A stretch of 36,024 nucleotides of DNA from Oscillospiraceae bacterium (lineage in GTDB: Bacteria > Bacillota > Clostridia > UMGS1810), in NCBI GenBank assembly GCA_015069015.1, contig SVJK01000016.1, positions 1 through 36,024 of the forward strand, in the 5' to 3' direction. The first letter of the stretch is position 1. Each line of letters opens with the position of its first letter. Positions 14,969-24,248 of the stretch are shown piece by piece. A model generated the notes under the pieces. It ran no database searches. It was not told the DNA's origin and was given only the letters and a program-made list of their open reading frames with translations. A program made the translations under genes and the position numbers.

Positions 14969-15835
14969 TCAGAGAATCGCAATTGCGTGATGACATTCAA
15001 ACTGTCCGCCTTTTTCGAGTTTGTGAATACCGGGCTTTGCGCTGATATCGGGAATCTGTTCTCCTTTGTAGGGTGCACCGCACCAGGGTTCGATACACAC
15101 AAACTGAGAATTCTCAACAGACCATACATACAGATTATCAAAGTCTGCAAATTCAACCTTGATTTCTTTTCCTGTTTCTTTGTTTAACAGAGTAACATAG
15201 TCGCTTTGAGGACTATCAAAAGAAATTGTTACCGAGTCTTTGAAAAGCTGCGGATGAAGCATCATAACGCTATGGCCGTTTTCTATTTTCATAAACTTTT
15301 CGGGGACTTCATCTGTTTCATAAACATAGTAATTATCTTTTTCTTCTTTTTCAAAGTGGATTTCATAGTTTTCAATGCCTTCAAGACATTCATATCCTTC
15401 GTGTGCACCGATTGAAAAATACATATCTCCCTCTGAATCATTTATAACCTCATAGGAAACATCAAGAGATTTTCCTAAAAGTTTGTATGTAATGATAAGT
15501 TCAAAGTCATAGGGGTACATTTCTTTTGTTTCTTCATCCGATACAAACGAGAATACAGCAAGATCCTCTGTACATTCCATAAGATTAAAATCTTTATTCA
15601 TAACAAAACCGTGGGGCATAATGGTGTATGTAACAGAGTTAATTGAGATTTCGTTATTAATAAGATTGCTGCAAACAGGAAAAAGAATCGGTGCCTGACG
15701 GTTCCAGAAAATCATATCTTTCTGATGCAGATATTCTTTATCGTTTGCATCTTTTATACTTGTAATTTCAGCACCATATGACGAAATTGTCACAGTGAGA
15801 AACTCATTTTTCAAATTTACACTTATGCTGTCCAT
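14969..15835 (-). CDS. Aldose 1-epimerase family protein (LacX/GalM-like)
   Basis: A 288-residue beta-sandwich sugar mutarotase-like protein. Features seen are the N-terminal T-I-S-S-Y-G-A-E-I-T-S-I strand, the W-N-R-Q-A-P-I-L-F-P-V segment (~45-55), M-P-H-G-F (~73) with a likely catalytic His, and G-A-H-E-G-Y (~143) with the second His. A C-terminal C-I-E-P-W-C-G segment (~248) holds the expected Glu. These match the LacX-like branch that interconverts anomers of a sugar or sugar phosphate. The exact sugar is unknown. It has its own promoter (TTGACA, 18, TATAAT on the minus strand) and GGAGAAAA before the ATG. There are no sugar-catabolic neighbours to narrow the substrate. Confidence 0.88.
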   Translation of the reverse strand: MDSISVNLKNEFLTVTISSYGAEITSIKDANDKEYLHQKDMIFWNRQAPILFPVCSNLINNEISINSVTYTIMPHGFVMNKDFNLMECTEDLAVFSFVSDEETKEMYPYDFELIITYKLLGKSLDVSYEVINDSEGDMYFSIGAHEGYECLEGIENYEIHFEKEEKDNYYVYETDEVPEKFMKIENGHSVMMLHPQLFKDSVTISFDSPQSDYVTLLNKETGKEIKVEFADFDNLYVWSVENSQFVCIEPWCGAPYKGEQIPDISAKPGIHKLEKGGQFECHHAIAIL

Positions 15836-15869
15836 ATTTTTTCTCCATTCATAATACTAAACTACATCA

Positions 15870-15899
15870 ATTATAATAAAAAAGATGCCGTATTGTCAA
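15870..15899 (-). promoter_or_regulatory. Promoter of the aldose-1-epimerase-like gene
   Basis: Minus strand: TTGACA at 15899-15894, an 18-base spacer and TATAAT at 15875-15870. Confidence 0.8.
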
Positions 15900-15937
15900 T
15901 GAATATAAATAAAATTCATCAAAAAAGTTTATAGGAC

Positions 15938-15966
15938 TTGTAAAAAGGAAAAATTTGTTGTATAAT
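15938..15966 (+). promoter_or_regulatory. Promoter of pta-ackA
   Basis: TTGTAA (15938-15943), a 17-base spacer and TATAAT (15961-15966) preceded by GTTG. The leader to the pta ATG is about 50 bases. No convincing Rex site was found in it. Confidence 0.8.
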
Positions 15967-16024
15967 CATAGAGTATGTTAATCGTTTATGTTATAAAACA
16001 ATAAATTACGCAGGAGGCAAAAAA

Positions 16025-17026
16025 ATGAGCACATTTTTAGACACAATCAAAAACCGTGCAAAACAAAACAAAAAGAAAATTGTTCTTCCTGAATCAATGG
16101 ACAGAAGAACATTTGAAGCGGCAGCAACAGTTCTTAAAGAGGACATTGCGGACATCATCATCATCGGTACTCCCGAAGAAGTTGCAAAAAACAGTGAAGG
16201 TCTTGATATTTCCAAAGCTACAATCATCAATCCTTTCACCTATGAAAAAACAGAGGAGTATCTCAACCTTTTTGTTGAACTGAGAAAATCCAAAGGTCTT
16301 ACATATGAAGAAGCAAAAGCACAGGCTCTTGGTGATTATATGTATTATGCTTGCCTTATGGTAAAAGCAGGAGATGCAGACGGTGTTGTTTCAGGTGCAT
16401 GTCACTCAACAGCAAACACTCTCCGTCCAAGCCTTCAGATAATCAAAACAAAACCAGGTGTTAAACTTGTATCAGCGTTTTTCGTAATGGTAGTTCCTGA
16501 TTGTGAATACGGTGCAAACGGAACATTTATTTTTGCAGACTCTGGTCTTGAACAGAATCCCGACCCTGAAAAACTTGCTGCAATTGCATCATGTTCTGCA
16601 GAATCCTTTGAACTTCTTGCCCAGAGTGAAGCAATCGTTGCAATGCTTTCTCACTCCACAAAAGGTAGTGCAAAGCACGCTGATGTTGATAAAGTTGTTG
16701 AAGCAACACGCATCTGCAAAGAAAATAATCCCGGTCTTAAAGTTGACGGCGAACTTCAACTTGATGCCGCAATTGTTCCTGATGTAGGTTCTTCAAAAGC
16801 ACCCGATTCTGATGTTGCAGGAAAAGCAAATGTTCTTGTGTTCCCTGACCTTGATGCAGGAAACATCGGATATAAACTTGTTCAGAGACTTGCAAAAGCA
16901 GAAGCATACGGACCTATCACACAGGGTATTGCAATGCCGATCAATGACCTTTCAAGAGGATGTTCTGCTGAAGACATTGTTGGTGTTGTGGCAATCACTT
17001 GTGTACAGGCTCAGGCAAATAACTGA
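16025..17026 (+). CDS. pta: Phosphate acetyltransferase
   Basis: A 333-residue short-form phosphotransacetylase converting acetyl-CoA and phosphate to acetyl phosphate. Marks are I-V-L-P-E-S-M-D-R-R (~20), the D-G-V-V-S-G-A-C-H-S-T-A-N-T block (~120-133) and P-D-C-E-Y-G (~158). A-M-L-S-H-S-T-K-G-S (~205) and D-G-E-L-Q-L-D-A-A (~240) follow. The length matches the Clostridia form without N-terminal regulatory domains. The start is supported by CAGGAGG 9 bases upstream. ackA follows 34 bases on, so the two make the ATP-yielding acetate pathway. The promoter is its own. The call is secure. Confidence 0.96.
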   Translation: MSTFLDTIKNRAKQNKKKIVLPESMDRRTFEAAATVLKEDIADIIIIGTPEEVAKNSEGLDISKATIINPFTYEKTEEYLNLFVELRKSKGLTYEEAKAQALGDYMYYACLMVKAGDADGVVSGACHSTANTLRPSLQIIKTKPGVKLVSAFFVMVVPDCEYGANGTFIFADSGLEQNPDPEKLAAIASCSAESFELLAQSEAIVAMLSHSTKGSAKHADVDKVVEATRICKENNPGLKVDGELQLDAAIVPDVGSSKAPDSDVAGKANVLVFPDLDAGNIGYKLVQRLAKAEAYGPITQGIAMPINDLSRGCSAEDIVGVVAITCVQAQANN

Positions 17027-17060
17027 TAATATTTTATAATTTGAAAAGGCGGTTGTAATT

Positions 17061-18257
17061 ATGAATATTTTAGTAATCAATGCAGGAAGTTCTTCTCTCA
17101 AATATCAGTTCATTAAAATTGAAGAAGAAAAAGTTCTTGCAAAAGGTCTTTGTGAAAGAATCGGAATTGAAGGTTCAAAACTCACTCTCAAAGTTCCCGG
17201 CAAAGATGACTATGTTGTTGAAAAACATATGGACGATCATTCGGTTGCCATTTCAATGGTGATTGACGCTCTCACAGACAAAGAACACGGTGTAATTTCC
17301 GATATGAAAGAAATTGACGCAGTCGGACACAGAGTGGTACACGGCGGAGAAATTTTTGCTTGCTCTGTTGTTATTGATGATAAAGTTAAAGAGGCTCTTG
17401 AAGTTTGCTCTGAACTTGCTCCTCTTCATAACCCTGCAAACATCATCGGCATAGAGGCTTGCGAAAAGGCTATGCCCGGTGTTCCTCAGGTTGGTGTGTT
17501 TGACACTGCGTTCCATCAGACAATGCCTCAAAAAGCATATATGTATGCACTTCCTTATGAACTCTATACAAAGCATAAAATAAGAAGATACGGTTTCCAT
17601 GGAACAAGCCACAGATTCGTATCTGAAAGAGCAGCTATAATGCTTGGAAAACCCATTGAAGAACTTAAAATAATCACTTGTCACCTTGGCAACGGGTCAT
17701 CAATTGCTGCAGTTGACTGCGGTAAATCTGTTGACACAAGTATGGGATTCACACCTCTTGCAGGTGTTCCGATGGGAACACGTTCAGGTGATATTGACCC
17801 TGCTATCGTGACATTCCTTATGGAAAAAGAAAACCTTAGTGCAAAACAGGTTAATGACCTTATGAATAAGGAATCAGGTGTGTTTGGAATTTCCGAACTC
17901 AGTTCAGATTTCAGAGACCTTGAAGGTTCAAAGGATACAAATGAAAAATCAGCCCTTGCTCTTGAAATGTTTGCATATGGCGTAACAAAATATATTGGTG
18001 CATATGCTGCAGCAATGGGCGGCGTTGATGCAATCGTATTCACAGCGGGCGTTGGTGAAAACACTGCTCTCACAAGAGGTCAGATTGTTGAAAAACTCGG
18101 ATTTATGGGTATTAAAATCGATGCTGAAGCAAACAAATGCAGAGGAAAGGAAATGGATATTTCTGCACCTGATGCAACTGTAAAAACATTGGTTATCCCC
18201 ACAAATGAAGAACTTATGATTGCAAAAGATACTGCAAGACTTGTTAAAGAAATGTAA
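17061..18257 (+). CDS. ackA: Acetate kinase
   Basis: A 398-residue acetate kinase making ATP and acetate from acetyl phosphate, partner of the upstream phosphotransacetylase. Family signatures are N-A-G-S-S-S-L-K-Y (6-14), G-H-R-V-V-H-G-G (~90), F-D-T-A-F-H-Q-T (~147) and Y-G-F-H-G-T-S-H (~175). H-L-G-N-G (~208), T-R-S-G-D-I-D-P (~241) and G-V-G-E-N (~330) complete the set. The length is standard. The ribosome site is AAAGGCGG before the ATG. A hairpin terminator follows the stop closely, so the operon ends here. The call is secure. Confidence 0.97.
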   Translation: MNILVINAGSSSLKYQFIKIEEEKVLAKGLCERIGIEGSKLTLKVPGKDDYVVEKHMDDHSVAISMVIDALTDKEHGVISDMKEIDAVGHRVVHGGEIFACSVVIDDKVKEALEVCSELAPLHNPANIIGIEACEKAMPGVPQVGVFDTAFHQTMPQKAYMYALPYELYTKHKIRRYGFHGTSHRFVSERAAIMLGKPIEELKIITCHLGNGSSIAAVDCGKSVDTSMGFTPLAGVPMGTRSGDIDPAIVTFLMEKENLSAKQVNDLMNKESGVFGISELSSDFRDLEGSKDTNEKSALALEMFAYGVTKYIGAYAAAMGGVDAIVFTAGVGENTALTRGQIVEKLGFMGIKIDAEANKCRGKEMDISAPDATVKTLVIPTNEELMIAKDTARLVKEM

Positions 18258-18260
18258 CCA

Positions 18261-18300
18261 AAAACGGAGTGTAAATATTAATGTTTACACTCCATTTTTA
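18261..18300 (+). terminator. Terminator of pta-ackA
   Basis: GGAGTGTAAA (18266-18275) pairs with TTTACACTCC (18284-18293), with A-rich and T-rich flanks (ATTTTTA after it). Confidence 0.88.
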
Positions 18301-18375
18301 TAATACATCGAAAGTTTATAAGTAGCTTCGTAAAACACAAACTTAAAATGATTTCAAATCTAAGGGGTTATATCA

Positions 18376-19356
18376 ATGCCAAAATCATCAAATCAAAAAT
18401 TAAAACTTTTGTATCTTCTTAAAATGTTTTTGGAAGAAACTGATGAAAACAACAGTCTTACAATGTCTGAAATAATACTCAAATTAAAAGAACTCGGCAT
18501 AAACGCAGAACGAAAAAGTCTATATGACGATTTTGAACAACTTAACATCTTTGGACTCGACATTTGCAAAACATCCGAAAAGATTCCCGGCTATTATAAT
18601 CTTGCAACACAGTTTGAACTCCCGGAATTGAAACTTTTAATAGATGCAGTTCAGTCTTCAAAATTTGTGACAGAAAAAAAGAGTCTTGAACTTATTTCAA
18701 AAATCGAAAAACTCACAAGCCGTCACAATGCCGGAAAATTAAGACGTCAGGTGTATATTGCAAACAGGGTAAAAACGCGCAACGAGAAAGTTTTCTATAA
18801 TGTTGATAAAATATATGACGCCATAGGTGAAAATAAAAAAATTAGTTTCAAATATTTCAACTATACCATAGAAAAAGAAAAACTATACAGAAAAGATGGG
18901 AGAGAATATGAGGAATCCCCCGTGACACTTATGTGGGATGACGAAAATTACTATCTTGTTGCATATAACAGCAAACATTCAAACTATGTTCACTATCGTG
19001 TTGACCGTATGGAGAATATTAAGATTCTGACAGACGAAAGAACAATTCCCGATGGACATTTTGACACAGCGCATTACGCAAAGAAAGTTTTTTCAATGTT
19101 TTCAGGTGAAGAAACTCTCGTTACAATGAGATTTGATAATTCTTTGATAAACGTTGCCTTTGACCGATTCGGAATGGATATAACGCCATTTAAAGACGGG
19201 GACAACCATTTCATAATTAAAACAGGAGTATCGGTTAGCCAGCAGTTTTTCGGATGGATAGCATCTCTTGGTGCAAGGGCAGAAATAGTTTCTCCTGAAA
19301 ATGTCAGAGAAGATTTTGTTTCAATGATGAATGATGTTTTAAAAATACATAAATAG
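18376..19356 (+). CDS. WYL-domain transcriptional regulator
   Basis: A 326-residue regulator. Residues ~1-60 form a helix-turn-helix (L-L-Y-L-L-K-M-F-L, then E-I-I-L-K-L-K-E-L-G-I-N-A-E-R-K-S-L-Y-D-D). Residues ~150-235 form a WYL domain, with I-S-F-K-Y-F, S-P-V-T-L-M-W-D-D-E-N-Y-Y-L-V-A-Y and H-Y-R-V-D-R-M. The remaining C-terminal region resembles the WCX extension. WYL proteins bind nucleotides or other small ligands and control defence, DNA-damage or metabolic genes. The target here is unknown. It lies alone after the pta-ackA terminator and ~80 bases before the sensor kinase. GGGG in AAGGGG before the ATG is a plausible ribosome site. No phage-defence genes sit beside it. Confidence 0.88.
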   Translation: MPKSSNQKLKLLYLLKMFLEETDENNSLTMSEIILKLKELGINAERKSLYDDFEQLNIFGLDICKTSEKIPGYYNLATQFELPELKLLIDAVQSSKFVTEKKSLELISKIEKLTSRHNAGKLRRQVYIANRVKTRNEKVFYNVDKIYDAIGENKKISFKYFNYTIEKEKLYRKDGREYEESPVTLMWDDENYYLVAYNSKHSNYVHYRVDRMENIKILTDERTIPDGHFDTAHYAKKVFSMFSGEETLVTMRFDNSLINVAFDRFGMDITPFKDGDNHFIIKTGVSVSQQFFGWIASLGARAEIVSPENVREDFVSMMNDVLKIHK

Positions 19357-19438
19357 AATTACTTTTATCCAAGTCTTAGCCGGAATTATGTTATAGTACA
19401 CTTGTGTGTAAATCAGTTTTTGCCAAATGGAGGACAGA

Positions 19439-20491
19439 ATGAAAAAAACAAATGCCATTTTAAAAAACTCCCTGATAACATTTGGGATTCTTTGTGTGTG
19501 TTTTTCTTTTTCCCTGGTTTTGAAATACATATTCCATAACAGTGCATTAATTTCAGCAGTGTTTGTATTGGGTGTATATCTGATATCAGTTGTGACTCAG
19601 GGATATGTTTACGGCATAACATCTGCGCTTTTATGCGTGCTGGCGGTTAACTTTGCTTTTGATTTTCCTTTTTTTGCATTCAACTTTACGATAGCAGAGA
19701 ATATAGTTTCGGCAATAATTCTGCTTGTGGTTACAATGATGACTTGCGGTCTTACTGCCAAAGTGAAACGACAAGAGGCAATAAAATCCGAAAGAGACAA
19801 GGAAAGAATGAGAGCAAATCTTTTGAGAGCTGTTTCCCATGACCTTAGAACACCTCTTACAACGATTTTCAGTTCCAGTTCTGCTCTTTTGGATAATTTT
19901 GAAAATTTTACTGATGAACAAAAAACCGAAATGATAAGGGGTATAAGTGAAGATTCCAAATGGTTGTACCGTATGGTGGAGAATCTGTTATCTGTAACAA
20001 AACTTGACGGCGATAATGTAAAAATCATTAAAGTTCCAACGGTTCTTGACGAACTAATTGATTCAGTCCTTGTCAAGTTCTCAAAGAGATATCCCGGTAA
20101 GACAATAGATGTTTATATTCCTGATGATTTTGTCACAGTTCCCATGGATGCACTTTTGATTGAACAGGTGCTTATAAATATTCTTGAAAATGCCGTACAG
20201 CATGCAAAAGGTATGACATATTTAAAACTCAGTGTGTTTATAACTTCAAACAAAGCGGTTTTTGAAATAGAAGATGATGGGTGCGGGATTCCCGATGCAA
20301 AACTCAAAGAGATTTTCAACGGTGTATACTCATCTTATTCTGAGATTTCTGACGGCAGAAAAAACAACGCAGGAATTGGTCTTTCGGTGTGCGCATCAAT
20401 CATAAAAGCGCATGGTGGAAATATAAATGCATATAACGGAAAAAGCGGTGGATGTATATTCCGCTTCGCACTAAATCTGGAGGATAACTGA
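19439..20491 (+). CDS. KdpD-type sensor histidine kinase lacking the N-terminal domain
   Basis: A 350-residue membrane sensor. Residues ~8-100 hold four hydrophobic helices of the KdpD/DUF4118 type, ending in G-L-T-A-K-V-K-R-Q. The kinase core follows: A-V-S-H-D-L-R-T-P-L-T-T-I (phospho-acceptor His ~132), the N-box I-L-E-N-A-V-Q-H-A (~245), D-D-G-C-G-I-P (~275) and G-I-G-L-S-V-C (~315). The N-terminal KdpD/universal-stress cytosolic region of full KdpD is absent, so potassium sensing cannot be assumed. The ATG at 19439 is used (GGAGG 5 bases upstream) instead of an ATG 12 bases earlier. The response regulator starts 1 base after its stop. Neighbouring phosphate and cation transporters suggest an ion or phosphate signal. 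Confidence 0.9.
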   Translation: MKKTNAILKNSLITFGILCVCFSFSLVLKYIFHNSALISAVFVLGVYLISVVTQGYVYGITSALLCVLAVNFAFDFPFFAFNFTIAENIVSAIILLVVTMMTCGLTAKVKRQEAIKSERDKERMRANLLRAVSHDLRTPLTTIFSSSSALLDNFENFTDEQKTEMIRGISEDSKWLYRMVENLLSVTKLDGDNVKIIKVPTVLDELIDSVLVKFSKRYPGKTIDVYIPDDFVTVPMDALLIEQVLINILENAVQHAKGMTYLKLSVFITSNKAVFEIEDDGCGIPDAKLKEIFNGVYSSYSEISDGRKNNAGIGLSVCASIIKAHGGNINAYNGKSGGCIFRFALNLEDN

Positions 20492-20492
20492 A

Positions 20493-21200
20493 ATGAACAA
20501 CAAATATAAAATCCTCATAATAGAAGACGAAGAAAACATAAATAATCTGTTGAAGAATCTTCTTGAAACAAACGGATATCAGGTTGTTTGTGCAAAATCA
20601 TGCGCAGGTGGTAAAATGCTTTTTGCATCTCACAGACCGGACCTTGTTATACTTGATCTTGGATTACCTGATTATGATGGGACAACGTTTTTGAAAGATG
20701 TCAGAAAGGATTCTTTGACGCCTGTCATTGTGCTTTCGGCAAGGACAGATGAAAAGGATAAAGTCAATGCACTCGATATGGGAGCAAACGATTATGTAAC
20801 AAAACCTTTTGGAAGCGCGGAATTTGTTGCAAGAGTAAGGTCGGCTCTCAGAATATCAAGGCGGAGCATAGATGAAGGAAAACTGCCCGGAGGCAAATTT
20901 AAATCCGGCGAACTTGAAATCGATTATGATGCAAGGAGAGTTTTTGTCGGCAAATCCGAGGTAACGCTCACTCAGACTGAATACAATATCATTGCATTCC
21001 TTTCCGAGCATTCCGGAAAGGTTATGACCTACACTTCGATTATTCGTGATATTTGGGGGTACAACGACCTGAACAGTACAAAAAAACTTCAGGTTAATAT
21101 GGCTAACATACGAAAAAAACTTGGTGATAAGCCCGGAAAAAGTAATTATATTGTAAATGAACTTGGTGTAGGCTACCGTATGTGTGACAAAGATGAATAA
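20493..21200 (+). CDS. OmpR-family response regulator (KdpE-like)
   Basis: A 235-residue regulator with a receiver domain and a winged-helix DNA-binding domain. In the receiver, acidic residues E-D-E-E (~10-13), the phospho-Asp in L-V-I-L-D-L-G-L-P (~54), V-L-S-A-R (~83) and the conserved Lys in V-T-K-P-F (~105) are intact. The C-terminal domain (~135-235) shows L-T-Q-T-E-Y-N-I-I and V-N-E-L-G-V-G-Y-R-M, the OmpR/PhoB wing. GGAGG precedes the ATG, inside the kinase end, so the pair is coupled. A terminator follows. Direct repeats of OmpR/PhoB spacing lie 70 bases downstream, before the Na/Pi cotransporter, a likely target. Confidence 0.93.
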   Translation: MNNKYKILIIEDEENINNLLKNLLETNGYQVVCAKSCAGGKMLFASHRPDLVILDLGLPDYDGTTFLKDVRKDSLTPVIVLSARTDEKDKVNALDMGANDYVTKPFGSAEFVARVRSALRISRRSIDEGKLPGGKFKSGELEIDYDARRVFVGKSEVTLTQTEYNIIAFLSEHSGKVMTYTSIIRDIWGYNDLNSTKKLQVNMANIRKKLGDKPGKSNYIVNELGVGYRMCDKDE

Positions 21201-21206
21201 TAATTG

Positions 21207-21255
21207 GCAGATTTTGATTTGATGATTGTATCATTGATTCAAAGTCTGCTTTTTT
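21207..21255 (+). terminator. Terminator of the two-component operon
   Basis: GCAGA (21207-21211) with TCTGC (21245-21249) and inner TTTGA/TCAAA pairing, followed by a run of T. Confidence 0.8.
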
Positions 21256-21269
21256 GTTTAATTACAATC

Positions 21270-21302
21270 TTAACCGCATCTTAACCAATTTGACAGTATA
21301 AT
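21270..21302 (+). promoter_or_regulatory. Pho-box-like direct repeats and -10 before the Na/Pi cotransporter
   Basis: TTAACC (21270-21275) and TTAACC (21281-21286) are 11 bases apart, followed by TTGACA (21290-21295), then TATAAT (21297-21302). There is no good -35 at 17-base spacing from this -10, as in activator-dependent promoters. The repeat resembles PhoP/PhoB-type sites (TTAACA-like hexamers at ~11-base steps). Confidence 0.6.
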
Positions 21303-21409
21303 ATATGATAGATTGATGTGGTTTTGATTGTGTGTGAAAAAAATGCACATACCATTCCACTCAAGTATAAACATAAATATAAATATAACAATTAAGAAGA
21401 GGTGTACAG

Positions 21410-23161
21410 ATGACAGTTTTTGATGTTTTAACTTTGATTGGCGGATTATGTTTGTTTCTTTTTGGAATGAATGTGATGGGTGATGCTTTGGAGCGAAGAG
21501 CGGGAGGCAGTCTCAAAAAAATTCTTTCCAGACTTACGCAAAACAAACTTGCCGGATTTTTAACAGGTCTCGGTGTGACAGCTGTTATTCAGAGTTCCTC
21601 CGCCACAACCGTTATGGTTGTTGGTTTTGTAAATTCCGGTATAATGACTCTCAGACAGTCAATCGGAGTGATAATGGGTGCCAATATCGGAACGACCGTA
21701 ACAGCATGGATATTGAGTCTTGGCGGTATATCAGGTGATAATACATTTATTCAACTTTTGAAACCAATGTCATTTACACCTGTTCTTGCCCTTATTGGAA
21801 CAGTATTTTTGATGCTTTCAAAAACAAGCAAGAAAAAAGACACAGGAACAATACTGCTCGGTTTTGCAACATTGATGTTCGGTATGGATACCATGTCATC
21901 TGCTGTATCAGGTCTTGCTGATGTACCCGCTTTCCAAAATCTGTTTATTATGTTCAAAAATCCGATTCTTGGAGTCCTTGCAGGAGCAATTCTTACTGCT
22001 ATCATTCAGTCCAGTTCGGCATCTGTAGGAATACTTCAGGCACTTTCTGTTACCGGCCAGGTTTCCTATGGTGCGGCTGTTCCGATTATTATGGGACAAA
22101 ACATAGGAACATGTGTAACAGCCCTTTTATCTTCTTTTGGTACAAACAAAAATGCAAAACGCGCCGCTATTGTACACTTGTCATTCAATGTAATCGGCAC
22201 AATAATCTTGCTTTCTGTGTTCAGTATAATATCAGTTCTTTTAAAACCTACACTTTTAAATGCATCCGCATCGTACATTGGCATTGCAATTGCACATTCG
22301 CTTTTTAATATTGCATGCACCGTTTTGCTTTTCCCCATGTCTTCACTTCTTGAAAAACTTGCGATTAAACTTGTACCTGAAACAAGCATAGCGGAAGAAA
22401 ATATTGAACTTGACGAAAGACTTCTTATAACCCCTCCAGTTGCATTGGAGCGTTGCAATGATCTTGTACATGAAATGGCAGAGTTTTCTGTGGTTGCTTT
22501 AAAGAATGGATTAAATATGCTCAATAAATATGATGCAACTGTTGCTCAGGAGATTCGCAGTGCCGAAGAAAAAGCCGACCACTATGAAGATATTTTAGGA
22601 ACATATCTTGTAAAACTCAGTCGTTACAAAGTAAGCGACAATGACAGTTCAGAAGTTTCAAAACTTCTGAAAGTAATTGGTGATTTTGAAAGAATATCAG
22701 ACCACAGCATCAATATCCTGGAATCGGCAGAAGAATTAAAAGAAAAAGATATGCAGTTCACACCTGACGCATTAGGGGAACTTGGTGTTCTTTGCAGTGC
22801 AGTATCTGAAATTCTTACACTTTCGTATATGGCATTTATTAACAATGACATAAAATGCGCCCGAGATGTTGAACCACTCGAACAGGTAATTGACGGATTA
22901 AAAATAAAACTCAGAGACGGGCACATAAAGCGACTGAAAAACGGAACCTGTTCAATAGAAGCCGGATTTGTATGGGCTGACCTTATCACAAATCTTGAAA
23001 GAACGGCAGACCACTGCTCAAATATTGCCGCCTGTGTTATTGATGCATCAGAAAATAATATGAATGTTCATCAGTCATTGAGAGATATGAAAACAAACGA
23101 TGCATATTTTACATCGAAATTCTCTTACTATGCAGAAAAATATAATATAGATAGTTTATAA
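21410..23161 (+). CDS. Na+/phosphate cotransporter with C-terminal PhoU-like domain
   Basis: A 583-residue transporter of the NptA/PNaS family. The membrane half (residues ~1-330) carries the two inverted-repeat signatures, V-I-Q-S-S-S-A-T-T (~61) and I-I-Q-S-S-S-A-S-V (~201). Each is followed by a G-A-N-I-G-T or G-Q-N-I-G-T loop. The C-terminal ~230 residues are helical and resemble the paired PhoU helices (E-R-I-S-D-H-S-I-N near 430; E-R-T-A-D-H-C-S-N near 530). It would import phosphate with Na+ and be adjusted by the cytosolic PhoU-like part. AAGAGGTG precedes the ATG. A Ca/Na antiporter gene follows 21 bases on. Phosphate as substrate is family knowledge, supported by the operator. Confidence 0.92.
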   Translation: MTVFDVLTLIGGLCLFLFGMNVMGDALERRAGGSLKKILSRLTQNKLAGFLTGLGVTAVIQSSSATTVMVVGFVNSGIMTLRQSIGVIMGANIGTTVTAWILSLGGISGDNTFIQLLKPMSFTPVLALIGTVFLMLSKTSKKKDTGTILLGFATLMFGMDTMSSAVSGLADVPAFQNLFIMFKNPILGVLAGAILTAIIQSSSASVGILQALSVTGQVSYGAAVPIIMGQNIGTCVTALLSSFGTNKNAKRAAIVHLSFNVIGTIILLSVFSIISVLLKPTLLNASASYIGIAIAHSLFNIACTVLLFPMSSLLEKLAIKLVPETSIAEENIELDERLLITPPVALERCNDLVHEMAEFSVVALKNGLNMLNKYDATVAQEIRSAEEKADHYEDILGTYLVKLSRYKVSDNDSSEVSKLLKVIGDFERISDHSINILESAEELKEKDMQFTPDALGELGVLCSAVSEILTLSYMAFINNDIKCARDVEPLEQVIDGLKIKLRDGHIKRLKNGTCSIEAGFVWADLITNLERTADHCSNIAACVIDASENNMNVHQSLRDMKTNDAYFTSKFSYYAEKYNIDSL

Positions 23162-23182
23162 TAAGAAAAGGAGTTTTTTAAA

Positions 23183-24106
23183 ATGCATTTTATCCTGCAA
23201 CTTGTTTTACTTTGTATAGGTTTTGTAATGCTTGTTAAAGGTGCTGATTGGTTTGTTGACGGTTCATCAGGGATTGCGACAAAATTTAAAATACCGCAAC
23301 TTGTAATTGGTCTTACAATTGTTGCTATGGGTACAAGTGCACCGGAAGCTGCTGTCAGCATAACTGCTGCCCTAAAAGGGAATGCGGATATTACAATTGG
23401 AAATATCGTCGGCAGCAACATCTTGAATATTCTCATAATTCTTGGTATTTCATCTGTAATAACAGCCCTCAAGGTTGCAAAATCCACAATAAAAGTTGAA
23501 ATTCCTTTCATGATAGCGATAACCTTAATTCTTTTGTGGATGGGATATGACGGTGAAATTGGTCTTCTTGAAGGAATATTACTTTTAATATTTTTCCTTA
23601 TCTATCTTGCATATCTTTTTGTTTTAGCAAAAAAAGACAGAGACAATGAAGAAGAAATAAAAGAAATATCTGTCACAAAAGCATTTGTATGGACTGTTAT
23701 AGGACTATTTCTTATTGTTTATGGCAGTAATGTGACTGTTGATGCAGCAACAAGAATTGCAAAAGTTCTCGGACTCAGTGAAAGATTTATAGGTCTTACC
23801 ATTGTTGCACTCGGAACATCTCTTCCTGAACTTTTCACTTCCGTATCGGCTGCAAGAAAAGGTAATGCAGATATTGCCATCGGTAATATTGTAGGAAGTA
23901 ACATTTTTAATATTCTCTTTGTTATTGGTGTATCAGCATCAATCATTCCTGTTCCTTTTGCAAATGGATTTAGATTCGATACCATTGTAGCAGTTATTGC
24001 CACGTTAATACTTTTAATATGTCCTTTAAAAGAAATGAAACTAAAAAGATGGTCAGGTGTATTGATGCTTGTTGCCTATGCTGTATACTTTGCACTGATT
24101 TGGTGA
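23183..24106 (+). CDS. Calcium/sodium antiporter (CaCA family, YrbG-like)
   Basis: A 307-residue membrane exchanger. Both alpha repeats are present: I-V-A-M-G-T-S-A-P-E (~47-56) with G-N-I-V-G-S-N (~73), and I-V-A-L-G-T-S-L-P-E (~209) with G-N-I-V-G-S-N (~235). Between them are about five helices and a charged central loop (K-K-D-R-D-N-E-E-E, ~151-160). Such proteins swap Na+ for Ca2+ (or K+-dependent variants) across the cytoplasmic membrane. Ion preference cannot be read here. AAAAGGAG precedes the ATG, and it is cotranscribed with the Na/Pi cotransporter. The pairing suggests joint handling of sodium, phosphate and calcium. Confidence 0.93.
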   Translation: MHFILQLVLLCIGFVMLVKGADWFVDGSSGIATKFKIPQLVIGLTIVAMGTSAPEAAVSITAALKGNADITIGNIVGSNILNILIILGISSVITALKVAKSTIKVEIPFMIAITLILLWMGYDGEIGLLEGILLLIFFLIYLAYLFVLAKKDRDNEEEIKEISVTKAFVWTVIGLFLIVYGSNVTVDAATRIAKVLGLSERFIGLTIVALGTSLPELFTSVSAARKGNADIAIGNIVGSNIFNILFVIGVSASIIPVPFANGFRFDTIVAVIATLILLICPLKEMKLKRWSGVLMLVAYAVYFALIW

Positions 24107-24123
24107 AAAATCCTATAATAATT

Positions 24124-24162
24124 AAGTGGCGAAAAAAATCAAGTTGATTTTTTTCGCCACTT
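24124..24162. terminator. Bidirectional terminator between the antiporter and argB
   Basis: A 19-bp perfect inverted repeat (24124-24142 with 24144-24162) holds AAGTGGCG and an A7/T7 block next to the loop. It can end both convergent units. Confidence 0.85.
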
Positions 24163-24248
24163 TACTATAGACAGAAACTGACAAATACGCATTTTCTGTC
24201 AAATTGATACGAATTGAACGTTTAAAATTCAGTATTAATTTTTTACAT

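Noticed and set aside
15961-16024. Possible Rex site before pta
   Set aside because: Only a short ATGTTATAAAACA-like stretch; it is not the TTGTTA-type palindrome of proper length and symmetry.
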